Assembly (NCBI GenBank): GCA_017964255.1
Contig: JAGCSI010000130.1
Location: 1 to 41,704 of the forward strand
DNA from: Bacteroidales bacterium
Lineage (GTDB): Bacteria > Bacteroidota > Bacteroidia > Bacteroidales > WCHB1-69
Direction: 5' to 3'
Length of the DNA: 41,704 bases
How positions within the stretch are numbered: the stretch's first letter is position 1; each line of letters begins with the position of its first letter. The notes beneath the pieces were generated by a model, which was given only the letters and a program-made list of their open reading frames with translations, was not told the DNA's origin and ran no database searches. Shown here one piece after another: positions 25,753-35,260 of the stretch. The position numbers were made by a program, and so were the translations under genes.

Positions 25753-26820
25753 ATGAAAACCATATTATTGACTGGCATAGGAGGTTTGACACCGCGATCA
25801 ATAGCCAAAGTGATTCGCCACAATCATCCCGATTATCGTTTGATAGGTGTGGATGCCAACAAAAAGGCGATGGGCTTTTTTATGCCGGGCTTGTTGGACG
25901 ATTATGCGGTGTGTCCGCGCTGCACTGATGAAAGCTATTTCCCTTTCATTGAGCGGATTGTGAGGGATTATCAAATAGATTACGCATTTGTGCAGCCGGA
26001 AGCCGAAATTGTGGAGTGGGGCGCCTATTACGAGAAAAACGGACGTTTTCCTGTGGATGTTTTCATGGGATGCAAGTCTCTGTCTGAATCCTTGCGCGAT
26101 AAGTCCATTATGGCGGAATTGCTGAAAGGCACTGATTTTATCCCCAAAACTATCAAAGTAACACAGGAAAATCCTCGTTATGAGGAGGTTGAGCAGCTTA
26201 TCGGCTTCCCTTGCTGGATACGCGCCACCGAAGGCACGGGCGGTCTGGGCTCTTTGCGTCTTGACAATCTGGACAGCTACAAATCTTGGCTGTTTATCAA
26301 TAGTTTTATTTCGGAATTCACGGTGAGCGAGTTTCTTACAGGTCGCCATTTGGCCAATCAGATGTTGTATTACAACGATGAGTATGTGAAAGGAGCCGCA
26401 TTGGAATGTGCCGAATACGTGATGGCCAGCACGGCTCCTTCGCATGTGACAGGCAATACTCATTTCGCCCGCTTTCTGAATGAGGATCACATCAACAAGT
26501 TTTGTGATGACTGTGTCAAGTATCTCTGTGCCAAGCTGCAAGTACCGGCACATGGTATTCTGAGTTTTGACTTGAAAGAGGATAAAAACGGAGATTTGAA
26601 GGTTACAGAAGTGAATATCAGGCACATGGCCTATACCGGTGTGATGGCCCAGGTGGGTTTCGATCTCATAGAGGATACCATCAGAATTATGGAAGATGGT
26701 AATGCCGACCATGTGCAACGTGATCCGTATCATCATTATGACAAACCGTATATTTTCTTGCGTGATGTGGATGTGGAGCCGATAGTGTTGGAAAGCGAGG
26801 ATGTTTTTGACAAGAAGTAA
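25753..26820 (+). CDS. ATP-grasp ligase (carbamoyl-phosphate-synthase-like)
   Basis: 355 aa. It starts KTILLTGIGGLTPRSIAKVI, with a nucleotide-binding-like pre-ATP-grasp domain (about 1-115). The ATP-grasp domain follows, with FPCWIRATEGTGGLGSLRLD as the ATP-binding loop and TEVNIRHMAYTG as the metal-binding Glu-Asn pair. ATG 25753 was chosen because it gives this N-terminus; an earlier in-frame start would overlap the previous gene by 65 nt. It most likely forms an amide between an acid and an amine on a sugar or amino acid. Confidence 0.8.
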   Translation: MKTILLTGIGGLTPRSIAKVIRHNHPDYRLIGVDANKKAMGFFMPGLLDDYAVCPRCTDESYFPFIERIVRDYQIDYAFVQPEAEIVEWGAYYEKNGRFPVDVFMGCKSLSESLRDKSIMAELLKGTDFIPKTIKVTQENPRYEEVEQLIGFPCWIRATEGTGGLGSLRLDNLDSYKSWLFINSFISEFTVSEFLTGRHLANQMLYYNDEYVKGAALECAEYVMASTAPSHVTGNTHFARFLNEDHINKFCDDCVKYLCAKLQVPAHGILSFDLKEDKNGDLKVTEVNIRHMAYTGVMAQVGFDLIEDTIRIMEDGNADHVQRDPYHHYDKPYIFLRDVDVEPIVLESEDVFDKK

Positions 26821-26823
26821 AAA

Positions 26824-27951
26824 ATGAAAAAATTGGCAATCATCGGTTCGGGCCGGATGGCTTGGATTTTTGGACGGGAGGCTAAGGAAATGGGCATCGA
26901 AAGCCATGCTTTTTCCTTCGACAACCAGTGTGTGGCCAAGGAGACGGTCACGGAACACCACCTGGTGAACATCATGGACATGGACAAGGTACTGGATATC
27001 TGCCGCCAGCTGAAAATTGACGGGGTGGTGCCGACAACCGAGCTGACCGTCCCGGTGGCCGCTTACGTGGCGGAAAAAATGGGACTGAATGGGATTCCTT
27101 TCGATGTGGCTCGTGTGGTGACTGACAAATACCGTAATCGCCAATTGTGCAAGTCCCTTGTACATTTGAGGCAACCTGCTTTTGCAGAGGTGTTTACATT
27201 GGAAGAACTGAACGCATTGAACCTGTCTTTCCCCTTGATACTCAAGCCGGTTTCAAAAGGCGGGAAACGCGGAATCACAGTGGTGCGTGACACTGCGGAA
27301 CTGGAAACGGCATTCGACTTCGCCAAAAATAGCTCTGGCGATAATCCTCTTATTGTGGAGGAGTTTATCGAAAACGGACAAGAATATTCGGTGGAAAGTC
27401 TTTCTTATCAAGGAGAACATTACATTATCCAGGTGACAGAGAAGATGAGCTCAGGTGCGCCTCATTGCGTAGAACTGGGACATCATCAGCCGGCTGACAT
27501 CTCCGCTGAAATGCGTAAAAAGGTGGAAGATGCTATAAAAGAAGGGCTTACGGCTATTGGTGTGAATAATGGACCTTGTCATACCGAAATCAAGATTGTA
27601 GGTGACCAGATTTATCTGATTGAGTTCAACGCACGGCCCGGTGGTGACCATATCGCCTGGCCGTTGACCATGCTGAGTACGGGCTATCATTATATGAAAG
27701 GTATCATACAGGTGGCGTTGAATGATTTCAAACCACTGAATACAAGTGAATTCCTGCATCGTTATGCGGGTGTTTACTTTGTGACCACACAAAGTGCGTA
27801 CCTGAAACCGATGTTCGACAACTGTGAGAAAGAAGCATGGTGCTGTTGGAAAAATGAGGTGAGCAAAGAGTTGAAGCCGCTGGTTCACAATGATGGTTAT
27901 GGCACGAATTTTTTCATTTATTGTTCTGAAGAGGGACGTCCTGTAAAATAG
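26824..27951 (+). CDS. ATP-grasp ligase (PurK/amino-acid ligase type)
   Basis: 375 aa. The pre-ATP-grasp domain begins KKLAIIGSGRMAWIFGREAK. ATP contacts lie in FPLILKPVSKGGKRGITVV, PLIVEEFIENGQEYSVESLS, and the metal-binding segment IYLIEFNARPGGDHIAWPL near residue 280. This is the usual PurK/biotin-carboxylase-like ligase fold seen in L-amino acid ligases. The start lies 3 nt after the preceding ATP-grasp gene. Two adjacent, different ATP-grasp enzymes suggest two successive amide bonds. Confidence 0.85.
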   Translation: MKKLAIIGSGRMAWIFGREAKEMGIESHAFSFDNQCVAKETVTEHHLVNIMDMDKVLDICRQLKIDGVVPTTELTVPVAAYVAEKMGLNGIPFDVARVVTDKYRNRQLCKSLVHLRQPAFAEVFTLEELNALNLSFPLILKPVSKGGKRGITVVRDTAELETAFDFAKNSSGDNPLIVEEFIENGQEYSVESLSYQGEHYIIQVTEKMSSGAPHCVELGHHQPADISAEMRKKVEDAIKEGLTAIGVNNGPCHTEIKIVGDQIYLIEFNARPGGDHIAWPLTMLSTGYHYMKGIIQVALNDFKPLNTSEFLHRYAGVYFVTTQSAYLKPMFDNCEKEAWCCWKNEVSKELKPLVHNDGYGTNFFIYCSEEGRPVK

Positions 27952-27960
27952 AGCAAAATT

Positions 27961-29232
27961 ATGAATGGGATAAAATCATTTCATTGGACTGAAAAAATGG
28001 AGTTCGTCAATTTGACGGCTATGCTGATTGCGATACCTGTAGATTCAGGGGTAAGTTTGTTGTTTTCAGCTCTTTGGATGCTTTCTGTGATATTGAAAAA
28101 CACGATCTTAAAACGATGGTCTTTCTTTGGCTGGCATCAGGATAAGAACTTCCACTACAGCAAAAACAATTATTTTCTGATTCCCATGATGTGCTATTGG
28201 TTTGCCTACCTGCTCAGTCTGTTGTGGACGGAAAACATGACGACAGGTTGGGGAGAAGTTGGCGAGCTGGTATGGTTTTTTGTCCTGCCTTTGACTTGTG
28301 TTTGTACAGATTTCCGGCAGTTTTCCGAAAAACTCGTCAGAATCATGCTATGGTCGTATGTGCTGATCCTGTCTGTGTTATTTGTGGTGCTATTGTCCAT
28401 CGTGGTGGTGAAGGCATGTGGCTCTGCCGAGCATTCGTTTCTGTGGTTTATGATGAATGAGGATTTTTATTACATTCATCATAGTTATATGGCCTTGTAT
28501 ATATTGACTGGTTTGGCATTCATTTACAGTGAGTTGGTCCGCAAGGAAAAACATGATGTATGGCAGATTGTTCTGGCCATTGTTTGCGCTTGTTGCCTGG
28601 TGCTTTTTTTGTTGTGTATCAATTCAAGAGCCGGTTTGTTGTGCTTGATAATCTTGATGGCGCTTTGTTGGATGCACCAGTGCTTCATACGGAAAAAATA
28701 CCGCTTTGCCATTTGGTCATTGGCGGCCATGCTGCTTCTGGTGGCCGTGGCGCATTTCGCACTGCCCGATCATTTCCGTCGTTTGTCGGTGACGATAGAG
28801 CAGGTGGCCCACGGGGATAAATCGGATGACCGTTTTGAAATCATGGGCAAAGCATGGATGGTGGTGAAAGACAATATGTTGTTGGGAGTTGGCGCTGGCG
28901 ACCGAATGGATGAGCTTGCTCCCTATTATGGTTCGTTGGAAGATGCTTACTGTCCTCATAATCAATATCTTGATTCTTGGATGGCTACGGGTGTCATCGG
29001 TTTGTTATCGTTGTTGGCCATGCTGATTGTACCTTTGGTGATGGCGTGGCGGAAACGCAATATCTTTTCCATTCTGTTTTTGCTGATGTTGATGGTGAAC
29101 CTGTTGTTCGAGTCGATGCTGGAAAGGCAGATGGGAGTAGTCTTTACCGTTGTGATATATGTTTATATGTTGCTGATTTTTCAGTTGGATTCAAAGTCAA
29201 TAATCAATACAAAAATTCTGAAAAATGAATAA
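27961..29232 (+). CDS. O-antigen polymerase/ligase-like membrane protein (second copy)
   Basis: 423 aa with about eleven hydrophobic segments. The large periplasmic loop contains SDDRFEIMGKAWMVVKDNMLLGVGAGDR and then CPHNQYLDSWMATGVIGLLSLL, the Wzy_C/WaaL pattern with the conserved HNQYL. A probable repeat-unit polymerase or ligase; see the relative at 13346. The 3' end overlaps the next gene by 8 nt. Confidence 0.85.
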   Translation: MNGIKSFHWTEKMEFVNLTAMLIAIPVDSGVSLLFSALWMLSVILKNTILKRWSFFGWHQDKNFHYSKNNYFLIPMMCYWFAYLLSLLWTENMTTGWGEVGELVWFFVLPLTCVCTDFRQFSEKLVRIMLWSYVLILSVLFVVLLSIVVVKACGSAEHSFLWFMMNEDFYYIHHSYMALYILTGLAFIYSELVRKEKHDVWQIVLAIVCACCLVLFLLCINSRAGLLCLIILMALCWMHQCFIRKKYRFAIWSLAAMLLLVAVAHFALPDHFRRLSVTIEQVAHGDKSDDRFEIMGKAWMVVKDNMLLGVGAGDRMDELAPYYGSLEDAYCPHNQYLDSWMATGVIGLLSLLAMLIVPLVMAWRKRNIFSILFLLMLMVNLLFESMLERQMGVVFTVVIYVYMLLIFQLDSKSIINTKILKNE

Positions 29233-30505
29233 GAGAATCTATCTTTGTCTGGCTCGAATGAGTGAGACAGGTATGGAACAGAAATATGTGAAAGAGGCCT
29301 TTGACAGCAATTGGGTGGTGCCGCTCGGACCAAATGTCAATGCCTTTGAAAAAGATCTGGAAGATTTTGTGAATCATATAGATACACCTGATGGCAAAAA
29401 GGCTATGGATAAAAAAGTGGTGGCCTTGTCTTCCGGAACTTCGGCAGTGCACCTGGCTTTGATTGCCTGCGGTGTACAGCCAGGTGATGAGGTGCTGGTA
29501 CAGAGTTTTACCTTTTGCGCATCGGCAAATCCGGTCAGTTACTTGGGTGCTACGCCGGTTTTTGTTGACAGCGAGGAAGATAGTTGGAACATGAGTCCTG
29601 AATTGCTGGAGCAGGCCATCATAGATCGGTTTGAGAAAACTGGCAGAAAGCCCAAAGCAATTATACCGGTGGCGTTGTACGGAATGCCGTATCAGATTGG
29701 CGAAATCATGGAGATTGCTGAAAAATACGGGATTCCGATTATTGAAGATGCTGCGGAAGGTTTCGGCTCCAGATACCAAGGTCAGGTGCTGGGTACTTTC
29801 GGCCGATATGGGGTGCTGAGCTTCAATGGCAACAAAATGATAACCACTTCCGGCGGCGGCGCATTGATATGTCCTGACCAGGAGACCAAGGAACGCATCA
29901 TGTTTTTTGCCACACAAGCCAGAGAGGCATACCCGTATTATCAGCACGAGGAGATTGGTTACAATTACCGTATGAGCAATATTTGTGCGGGAATTGGTCG
30001 TGGTCAGATGACGGTGGCGGAGGAGCATATCCGCCATCATCAGCATATTCAGCAACTGTATGAGGAACTGTTGAAAGATGTGCCGGGTGTTGCTGTCCAT
30101 AGTTCCCGACAGTCCGCATTTCAGTCCAATTTCTGGCTTTGCACGATAATGCTTGATGAGAAACTGCGGGTGAAAGGGCAGGAAAGGGCCTATCAGACGG
30201 CTGTGAATGGTGCTGTTGGAGGGGCCGCCGGTATGGTTCATGCAGGTGGAAGCGTACATACCGATTGCGAACCCAACGACAATGTGGAAGCCATGCGTCT
30301 GGGATTGGATGAGGCTGGTATCGAAGCCCGCCCGTTGTGGAAACCAATGCATAAGCAGCCCGTCTTCGCTCATTGTCCGGCATATTTGAATGGCGTCTCC
30401 GAATCTGTTTTCGCCCGGGGCTTGTGTCTGCCTTCCGGTCCATACGTGTCGGATGATGATGTCCATTATATTGTTGAAACCATTAAATCATTGATACTTA
30501 AATAG
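29225..30505 (+). CDS. DegT-family sugar aminotransferase, PglE-like
   Basis: 426 aa. Motifs are SSGTSAVHLALIACG, VQSFTFCASANPVSYLGA, IIEDAAEGFGS (ring-binding Asp), and K204 in SFNGNKMITTSGGGAL for the Schiff base. The GNKMITTSGGG form is that of 4-amino-sugar transferases such as PglE. Together with the downstream PglF-like 4,6-dehydratase it would make a UDP-4-amino-4,6-dideoxy-N-acetylhexosamine. It overlaps the preceding polymerase gene by 8 nt and lies 4 nt before the dehydratase. Confidence 0.9.
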   Translation: MNKRIYLCLARMSETGMEQKYVKEAFDSNWVVPLGPNVNAFEKDLEDFVNHIDTPDGKKAMDKKVVALSSGTSAVHLALIACGVQPGDEVLVQSFTFCASANPVSYLGATPVFVDSEEDSWNMSPELLEQAIIDRFEKTGRKPKAIIPVALYGMPYQIGEIMEIAEKYGIPIIEDAAEGFGSRYQGQVLGTFGRYGVLSFNGNKMITTSGGGALICPDQETKERIMFFATQAREAYPYYQHEEIGYNYRMSNICAGIGRGQMTVAEEHIRHHQHIQQLYEELLKDVPGVAVHSSRQSAFQSNFWLCTIMLDEKLRVKGQERAYQTAVNGAVGGAAGMVHAGGSVHTDCEPNDNVEAMRLGLDEAGIEARPLWKPMHKQPVFAHCPAYLNGVSESVFARGLCLPSGPYVSDDDVHYIVETIKSLILK

Positions 30506-30509
30506 AAAA

Positions 30510-32435
30510 ATGAAGTCTCTTTTGAAAAAAATAGCTATGGTGCTGTTCGGCAGGTCATCGTCACAGTCATTTCCTCGCATCTGGATATTGTGCTTCGATT
30601 GCGTCATCGTATTATGCGCCTATATTATTGTGATGGGCATTCAATGGTATGCTATTCCCAATTCCATGACAGCAGAGGACATACTCAAGCAGTTCCTTTC
30701 TATTTTTCTGGCTTTTTTGCTGTCATTTTTGCTCACCAAATCCTATAATGGAATGCTGAGATATTCGGGTTTCAAGGATATTGTCCGTATTTCGATGGCC
30801 TGTCTGTTGGCTCTGCTGATACTTTTTGTCGGCAAGTTCGTCATCACGCAGGTGCATATTGAAGCCCTGTCCTTTTTCCCGACGTATTACAAGTTGTTCG
30901 CCATCACGGTTGTCGCATTGGTACTTTTGAGTCTTCCCCGTTTGATTATCAGGCGAATATATAATGAGTATTTCAGAAAAAGCGCGCAAACAGTCAATGC
31001 CATTATTTATGGAGCTGGAGATGCGGGCCCGATTACCCAGAACGCCTTGGCTCAGGATACGTCATGCCAATATAATATTGTGTCTTTTGTGGATGATTCC
31101 AAGCAGAAAATCGGAAAATCCATCAATGGTACCGTTGTGCGTAGCGCAGCAGAAGTGCTGAATCGTAGTTTTATTGACAAGTATGGTGTCACGACCATGA
31201 TTATTGCGATTCCCAGTCTGACAAAAGCCCAGCAACAGCGTATTATCAATCAGGGTTTGGATTTGGGACTGAATGTGAAATCGGTGCCCCATGTAAGTAC
31301 TTGGATTGATAATTCGTTGACATCTAATCAGATAGAAGATATTAAAATTGAGGATTTGTTGGGTAGGGATGCCATTATTCTGGGACATGAGGATGTGAAA
31401 CAGGAGTTGGAAGGCAAGTTGGTGTTGGTGACGGGAGCGGCTGGCTCTATCGGCAGTGAAATTTGCAGACAGATAATGCATTATAATCCCAAGCGTTTGG
31501 TGATGGTGGATCAGGCGGAGTCTCCGGTATATGATTTGCAGTTTGAGTTATGCAGGAAGGAACCGTATTCCTCTATGGATGTGCCAGTGGATTTTATTGT
31601 GGCGAATGTGAAGGATAATGCCCGTATGGAAGAAGTTTTCGCAAAATATCATCCTCAATTGGTGTATCATGCCGCTGCATATAAGCATGTTCCGCTGATG
31701 GAGCAATTTCCGTATGAGGCGGTGCTGGTGAATGTGTTCGGCACTAAGAATATTGCGGATCTGGCGGTGAAATACAAAGCGGAAAAGTTTGTGATGATTT
31801 CCACGGATAAGGCGGTGAATCCGACTAATGTGATGGGGACAACAAAACGGTTGGCGGAGATTTATACCCAGAGCCGTCATGCGGAAACTACCAAGTTTAT
31901 CACTACCCGTTTTGGTAATGTTTTAGGCTCTAATGGTTCTGTTATTCCTTTGTTTAAGAAGCAGTTGGCCCAAGGTGGTCCGCTTACGGTGACCGATGAG
32001 AATATCATCCGTTATTTCATGACCATTCCAGAGGCTTGTAGCCTTGTCCTGAAAGCCTCGGCGATGGGAGAAGACGGAAATATCTTTGTGTTTGACATGG
32101 GAGAACCGGTCAGGATTTATGATTTGGCCAAGAAGATGATCAAGTTGTCGGGTTTGCAGAATGTTCAGATTGAGATCACCGGACTTCGCCCTGGTGAGAA
32201 ACTTTACGAGGAACTTCTGGCTACCAAAGAGAACACCATTCCGACCAACACACCGAAAATTATGAAGGCAAAAGTACGGGAATATGACAGCGAGGAGGTG
32301 AACCGGCAGATGGAGGCCTTGTTGGTGGCTTTGAAATCGTTGGATGATTTCGCTATAGTGGCGAAAATGAAAGAGATTGTGCCGGAATTTGTAAGCAATA
32401 ACTCGGAATTTTCCGTGCTGGATCATCAAAAATAA
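30510..32435 (+). CDS. UDP-N-acetylhexosamine 4,6-dehydratase (PglF/WbpM/CapD-like)
   Basis: 641 aa, full-length membrane form. Four hydrophobic segments occur in the first 160 residues, followed by a CoA-binding-like Rossmann domain (IIYGAGDAG, about 170) and the SDR catalytic domain with VTGAAGSIGSE (NAD-binding, from T308). The active-site segment is ISTDKAVNPTNVMGTTKR (D433, K434 in place of the usual Tyr pair) and FGNVLGSNGSVIP. It makes the UDP-4-keto-6-deoxy sugar used by the aminotransferase just upstream. It is the last enzyme gene of the locus before the Wzz-like gene. Confidence 0.93.
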   Translation: MKSLLKKIAMVLFGRSSSQSFPRIWILCFDCVIVLCAYIIVMGIQWYAIPNSMTAEDILKQFLSIFLAFLLSFLLTKSYNGMLRYSGFKDIVRISMACLLALLILFVGKFVITQVHIEALSFFPTYYKLFAITVVALVLLSLPRLIIRRIYNEYFRKSAQTVNAIIYGAGDAGPITQNALAQDTSCQYNIVSFVDDSKQKIGKSINGTVVRSAAEVLNRSFIDKYGVTTMIIAIPSLTKAQQQRIINQGLDLGLNVKSVPHVSTWIDNSLTSNQIEDIKIEDLLGRDAIILGHEDVKQELEGKLVLVTGAAGSIGSEICRQIMHYNPKRLVMVDQAESPVYDLQFELCRKEPYSSMDVPVDFIVANVKDNARMEEVFAKYHPQLVYHAAAYKHVPLMEQFPYEAVLVNVFGTKNIADLAVKYKAEKFVMISTDKAVNPTNVMGTTKRLAEIYTQSRHAETTKFITTRFGNVLGSNGSVIPLFKKQLAQGGPLTVTDENIIRYFMTIPEACSLVLKASAMGEDGNIFVFDMGEPVRIYDLAKKMIKLSGLQNVQIEITGLRPGEKLYEELLATKENTIPTNTPKIMKAKVREYDSEEVNRQMEALLVALKSLDDFAIVAKMKEIVPEFVSNNSEFSVLDHQK

Positions 32436-32457
32436 TTTAAGTAGAAAAAATAAGTTT

Positions 32458-33174
32458 ATGACAGAGAAAAAGGAATGTCAACAAACCAAAAATGAGGCAA
32501 AAGAAGCCTGCGGTATGGCTTATATGCTGGAACTAGTGCTTCGTATGCGTTATTGGATCCTGCTTTGCTGCGCTGTGTTGGGCTTGGTTGTATTTGTGTC
32601 GCTTCGCTTTGTGCCGCGCCAGTATGAGCGGACTATAGTCCTGAAGGTCGATATGAGTGCATACGACGGCATGAGTGACTCCTTGTTTGACGCTGAGGGG
32701 AATAGGGTAGAGTTTGTGCGTGACAGGATGGAGGCGAAGGTCATGTTGCTGCAGTCCCAACCGGTGATAGATAATGCGCTGAAGCAGATGGCGGAAGAAA
32801 GTGGTAAAACTGTAACATTGGTGTTGTATAGCCACAACAAACACAATCTTACCGCCGAATATTCAAAATATTCTGATGTGATACGGCTGACCCTTCGTAG
32901 CACTGATCCTCAGCAGGCGGATGAGTTTTTGCTGGCATTGGTGGAAAGTTACAATCTCGCAGTGCAACAAAACGAGGAGTATGACCATGCCTATATCACG
33001 GTGATTGATCCTCCCCATGGTCTGGACAAGCCTGTGTATCCGCATGTGAAGTTGCTGTATTTGCTGGCGTTGGTGTTGGGAGTGGTTCTGCCCCTTACCT
33101 GGGCAGAGTTGAGAGACTGGTGGCGGCACATAGGAAAACAATCCGACAAATTGCCAAACATTCCATCTTATTAG
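32458..33174 (+). CDS. Wzz-like chain-length determinant
   Basis: 238 aa. The first membrane helix is at about 32-52 after a polar N-terminus (YMLELVLRMRYWILLCCAVLG). A periplasmic domain with helix-rich charged sequence follows, then PVYPHVKLLYLLALVLGVVLPL as the second membrane helix. This two-helix layout with a Pro-rich segment before the second helix is that of the polysaccharide co-polymerase family. It is short compared with E. coli Wzz and has no tyrosine-kinase domain. It sets chain length with the Wzy-type protein. Confidence 0.82.
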   Translation: MTEKKECQQTKNEAKEACGMAYMLELVLRMRYWILLCCAVLGLVVFVSLRFVPRQYERTIVLKVDMSAYDGMSDSLFDAEGNRVEFVRDRMEAKVMLLQSQPVIDNALKQMAEESGKTVTLVLYSHNKHNLTAEYSKYSDVIRLTLRSTDPQQADEFLLALVESYNLAVQQNEEYDHAYITVIDPPHGLDKPVYPHVKLLYLLALVLGVVLPLTWAELRDWWRHIGKQSDKLPNIPSY

Positions 33175-33200
33175 TTAAACTAAATGTGTGTAAAATACTG

Positions 33201-33208
33201 TTTCTTTG
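33201..33208 (+). promoter_or_regulatory. Possible -7 promoter element of the 33241 gene
   Basis: TTTCTTTG departs from TAnnTTTG at one base, but the surrounding CTGTTTCTTTGCAC matches 11 of 14 positions of the TTGTATCTTTGCAA form seen at 7658. The leader would be about 26 nt. Confidence 0.42.
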
Positions 33209-33240
33209 CACAATAATTTGATTTAACAAAATTTCTGCTT

Positions 33241-35226
33241 ATGAAAAAACTAACCATCCTCATTGCCGCTCTCGTTCTGACCATTGCTGTCGGGGCGCAG
33301 ACGCCAAGCAACAACACCGTCGAAGTTAGCTATAATGGCACGACGGCAACGGTCGCTGTGGCGGATAATGTGGCACAGTATTTGACCGTCAACCAGAGCG
33401 GGGCACACGTCTCCATTGCGCAAAGCGACAGCCTTGCCAGTGAAATCACCTACAAGTTGAGCGGAACCTCAACCGACGGAGAGTTTTACATGTCTGGCTC
33501 CTACAAGGCTACCATTGAGTTGAACGGCCTTACCCTTACCAACGTCACTCCGGTATATAGTGGTGCGGCGGTGCATATCCAAAACAGTAAACGCATCAAT
33601 GTGAAGGTCATCACCGGTACGACCAACACCCTTGCCGATGCGGCCACGGGCTCACAGAAAGGCTGTCTTTACGTGAAAGGCCACGCCGAATTCAAACAGC
33701 AGGGCACGCTGAATGTTGTGGGTAACAAGAAACATGCCATCAAGGCTGGAGAGTACATCTCTGTGAAAAACGCTACCATCAACGTGACTTACGCAGTGGG
33801 CGACGGCATCTCTTGCAACGAGTATTTCCTGATGGAAAGCGGTACCATCAACATCAGCGGAACAGAGGATGACGGCATCCAGTGTGACCTTGACGGGACC
33901 ACATCTACCGGCGAAACCACTGATCACGAGGATGAAGACTCCGGAAATATGTATATCACTGGTGGCAATATCACCATCAACTGTGCCGCTATCGCCGCCA
34001 AAGGCATCAAAAGCGCAGGCAACATATATATATCCGGTGATGCTGTGATCAACGTAACGACAAGCGGCAATGGCATGTGGGATACCGACGATTTGGAAAC
34101 CAAAGCGGCTTGCGGAATAAGTGCCGACGGCAACATCGACATCAGCGGAGGAACCATCTCACTCACTTCTACTGGCTCAGGCGGCAAAGGCATGAAATGC
34201 GACAGCATCATGACCATCAGCGGAGGCGATATCACGATTGTGACCAGTGGCGGTCTCTATTATAATAATGGTACGACAGAGAACACCAACTACACCGGCA
34301 ATACCGACAATGTCAACAGCGATTACTACTCATCGCCCAAAGGCATCAAAGCCGGTTTGAAAACGGAGAATGGCAATAGTTACACTTATAGCGGCGGAAT
34401 GGTCATCAGTGGTGGCAACATCAAAGTGACCACCAGCGGCACCAACGGCGAAGGCATCGAGAGCAAGAACACTTTGGAGATCAGTGGCGGGGAGATATAT
34501 GTCAACGCTTACGACGATGGTATCAACTGTGCACAGGACCTGACCGTTACAGGCGGTTTTATCTATTCACACTCTACTAACAATGACGGCATGGATGCCA
34601 ACGGCAACTTTTACATCAATGGTGGTTTGGTCTATGCCATCGGCTCCAGATCACCCGAGGTGGCTCTTGATGCCAACACAGAGGAAGGAAAACGACTCTA
34701 CATCAATGGTGGCGTCATCATCGCCGTTAATGGCATCGAGAATGGTAGCTCCATCAACCAACCCTATATCCAGTCTTCATCCGTCAGCAGCAACAACTGG
34801 TACACTATCACCTACGGCGATAATATGGTGGCTTTCTATACTCCCACGATCAGCACCGGCAGCGGTCCTGGTGGTGGAGGTCCTGGCGGCGGTGGTCCTG
34901 GTGGCGGTGGCAACTCGTCCACATTTATTTCCGCCCCCAGCACTCCCACGATTGCCTCTGGCAACAGTGTCACTGACGGCACCTCTTATTTTGAAGGGAA
35001 TTGCTATGTTGGCGGCGACGGCACCGTCAGCATCAACGAACTTGACATGAAGGGCATTATCATCAGGAGTCAAAACGGTAATATCACTGTGGAAGGCTGC
35101 GACAAGTGCGAAGTGCGCATCTTCGACATGTCAGGCCGACAGGTGAACAACAGTGGACTCTCCACTGGCGTTTATATCGTTAAAATTGGCGACTATCCCG
35201 CAAAAAAGATTGTGGTCACAAGATAA
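33241..35226 (+). CDS. Secreted carbohydrate-binding beta-helix protein with C-terminal sorting-type domain
   Basis: 661 aa. The signal peptide is residues 1-20 (MKKLTILIAALVLTIAVGAQ). Residues about 50-540 carry many ISGG-x-I-x-V/I repeats (ITGGNITIN, ISGGTISLT, ISGGDITIV, ISGGNIKVT, ISGGEIYVN), a parallel beta-helix of the Cthe_2159/DUF4353 type, with acidic Asp residues that could bind calcium. A glycine linker of PGGGG units (about 543-557) follows. The last 40 residues (CEVRIFDMSGRQVNNSGLST then GVYIVKIG...KKIVVTR) look like a type IX secretion C-terminal domain, so surface display is likely. It is followed by a strong terminator. Confidence 0.85.
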   Translation: MKKLTILIAALVLTIAVGAQTPSNNTVEVSYNGTTATVAVADNVAQYLTVNQSGAHVSIAQSDSLASEITYKLSGTSTDGEFYMSGSYKATIELNGLTLTNVTPVYSGAAVHIQNSKRINVKVITGTTNTLADAATGSQKGCLYVKGHAEFKQQGTLNVVGNKKHAIKAGEYISVKNATINVTYAVGDGISCNEYFLMESGTINISGTEDDGIQCDLDGTTSTGETTDHEDEDSGNMYITGGNITINCAAIAAKGIKSAGNIYISGDAVINVTTSGNGMWDTDDLETKAACGISADGNIDISGGTISLTSTGSGGKGMKCDSIMTISGGDITIVTSGGLYYNNGTTENTNYTGNTDNVNSDYYSSPKGIKAGLKTENGNSYTYSGGMVISGGNIKVTTSGTNGEGIESKNTLEISGGEIYVNAYDDGINCAQDLTVTGGFIYSHSTNNDGMDANGNFYINGGLVYAIGSRSPEVALDANTEEGKRLYINGGVIIAVNGIENGSSINQPYIQSSSVSSNNWYTITYGDNMVAFYTPTISTGSGPGGGGPGGGGPGGGGNSSTFISAPSTPTIASGNSVTDGTSYFEGNCYVGGDGTVSINELDMKGIIIRSQNGNITVEGCDKCEVRIFDMSGRQVNNSGLSTGVYIVKIGDYPAKKIVVTR

Positions 35227-35260
35227 TCTTCATTGAAGATTCAAACAAAATAATTAAAAG

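Noticed and set aside
33171..33183. TTAGT/ACTAA palindrome after the Wzz-like gene as operon terminator
   Set aside because: The stem is only 5 bp and no T-run follows, so no terminator is claimed.
34861..34915. Tandem GGTGGTGG-rich stretch as a possible DNA repeat or recombination site
   Set aside because: It is in frame and encodes a PGGGG linker before the C-terminal domain, so protein structure explains it.
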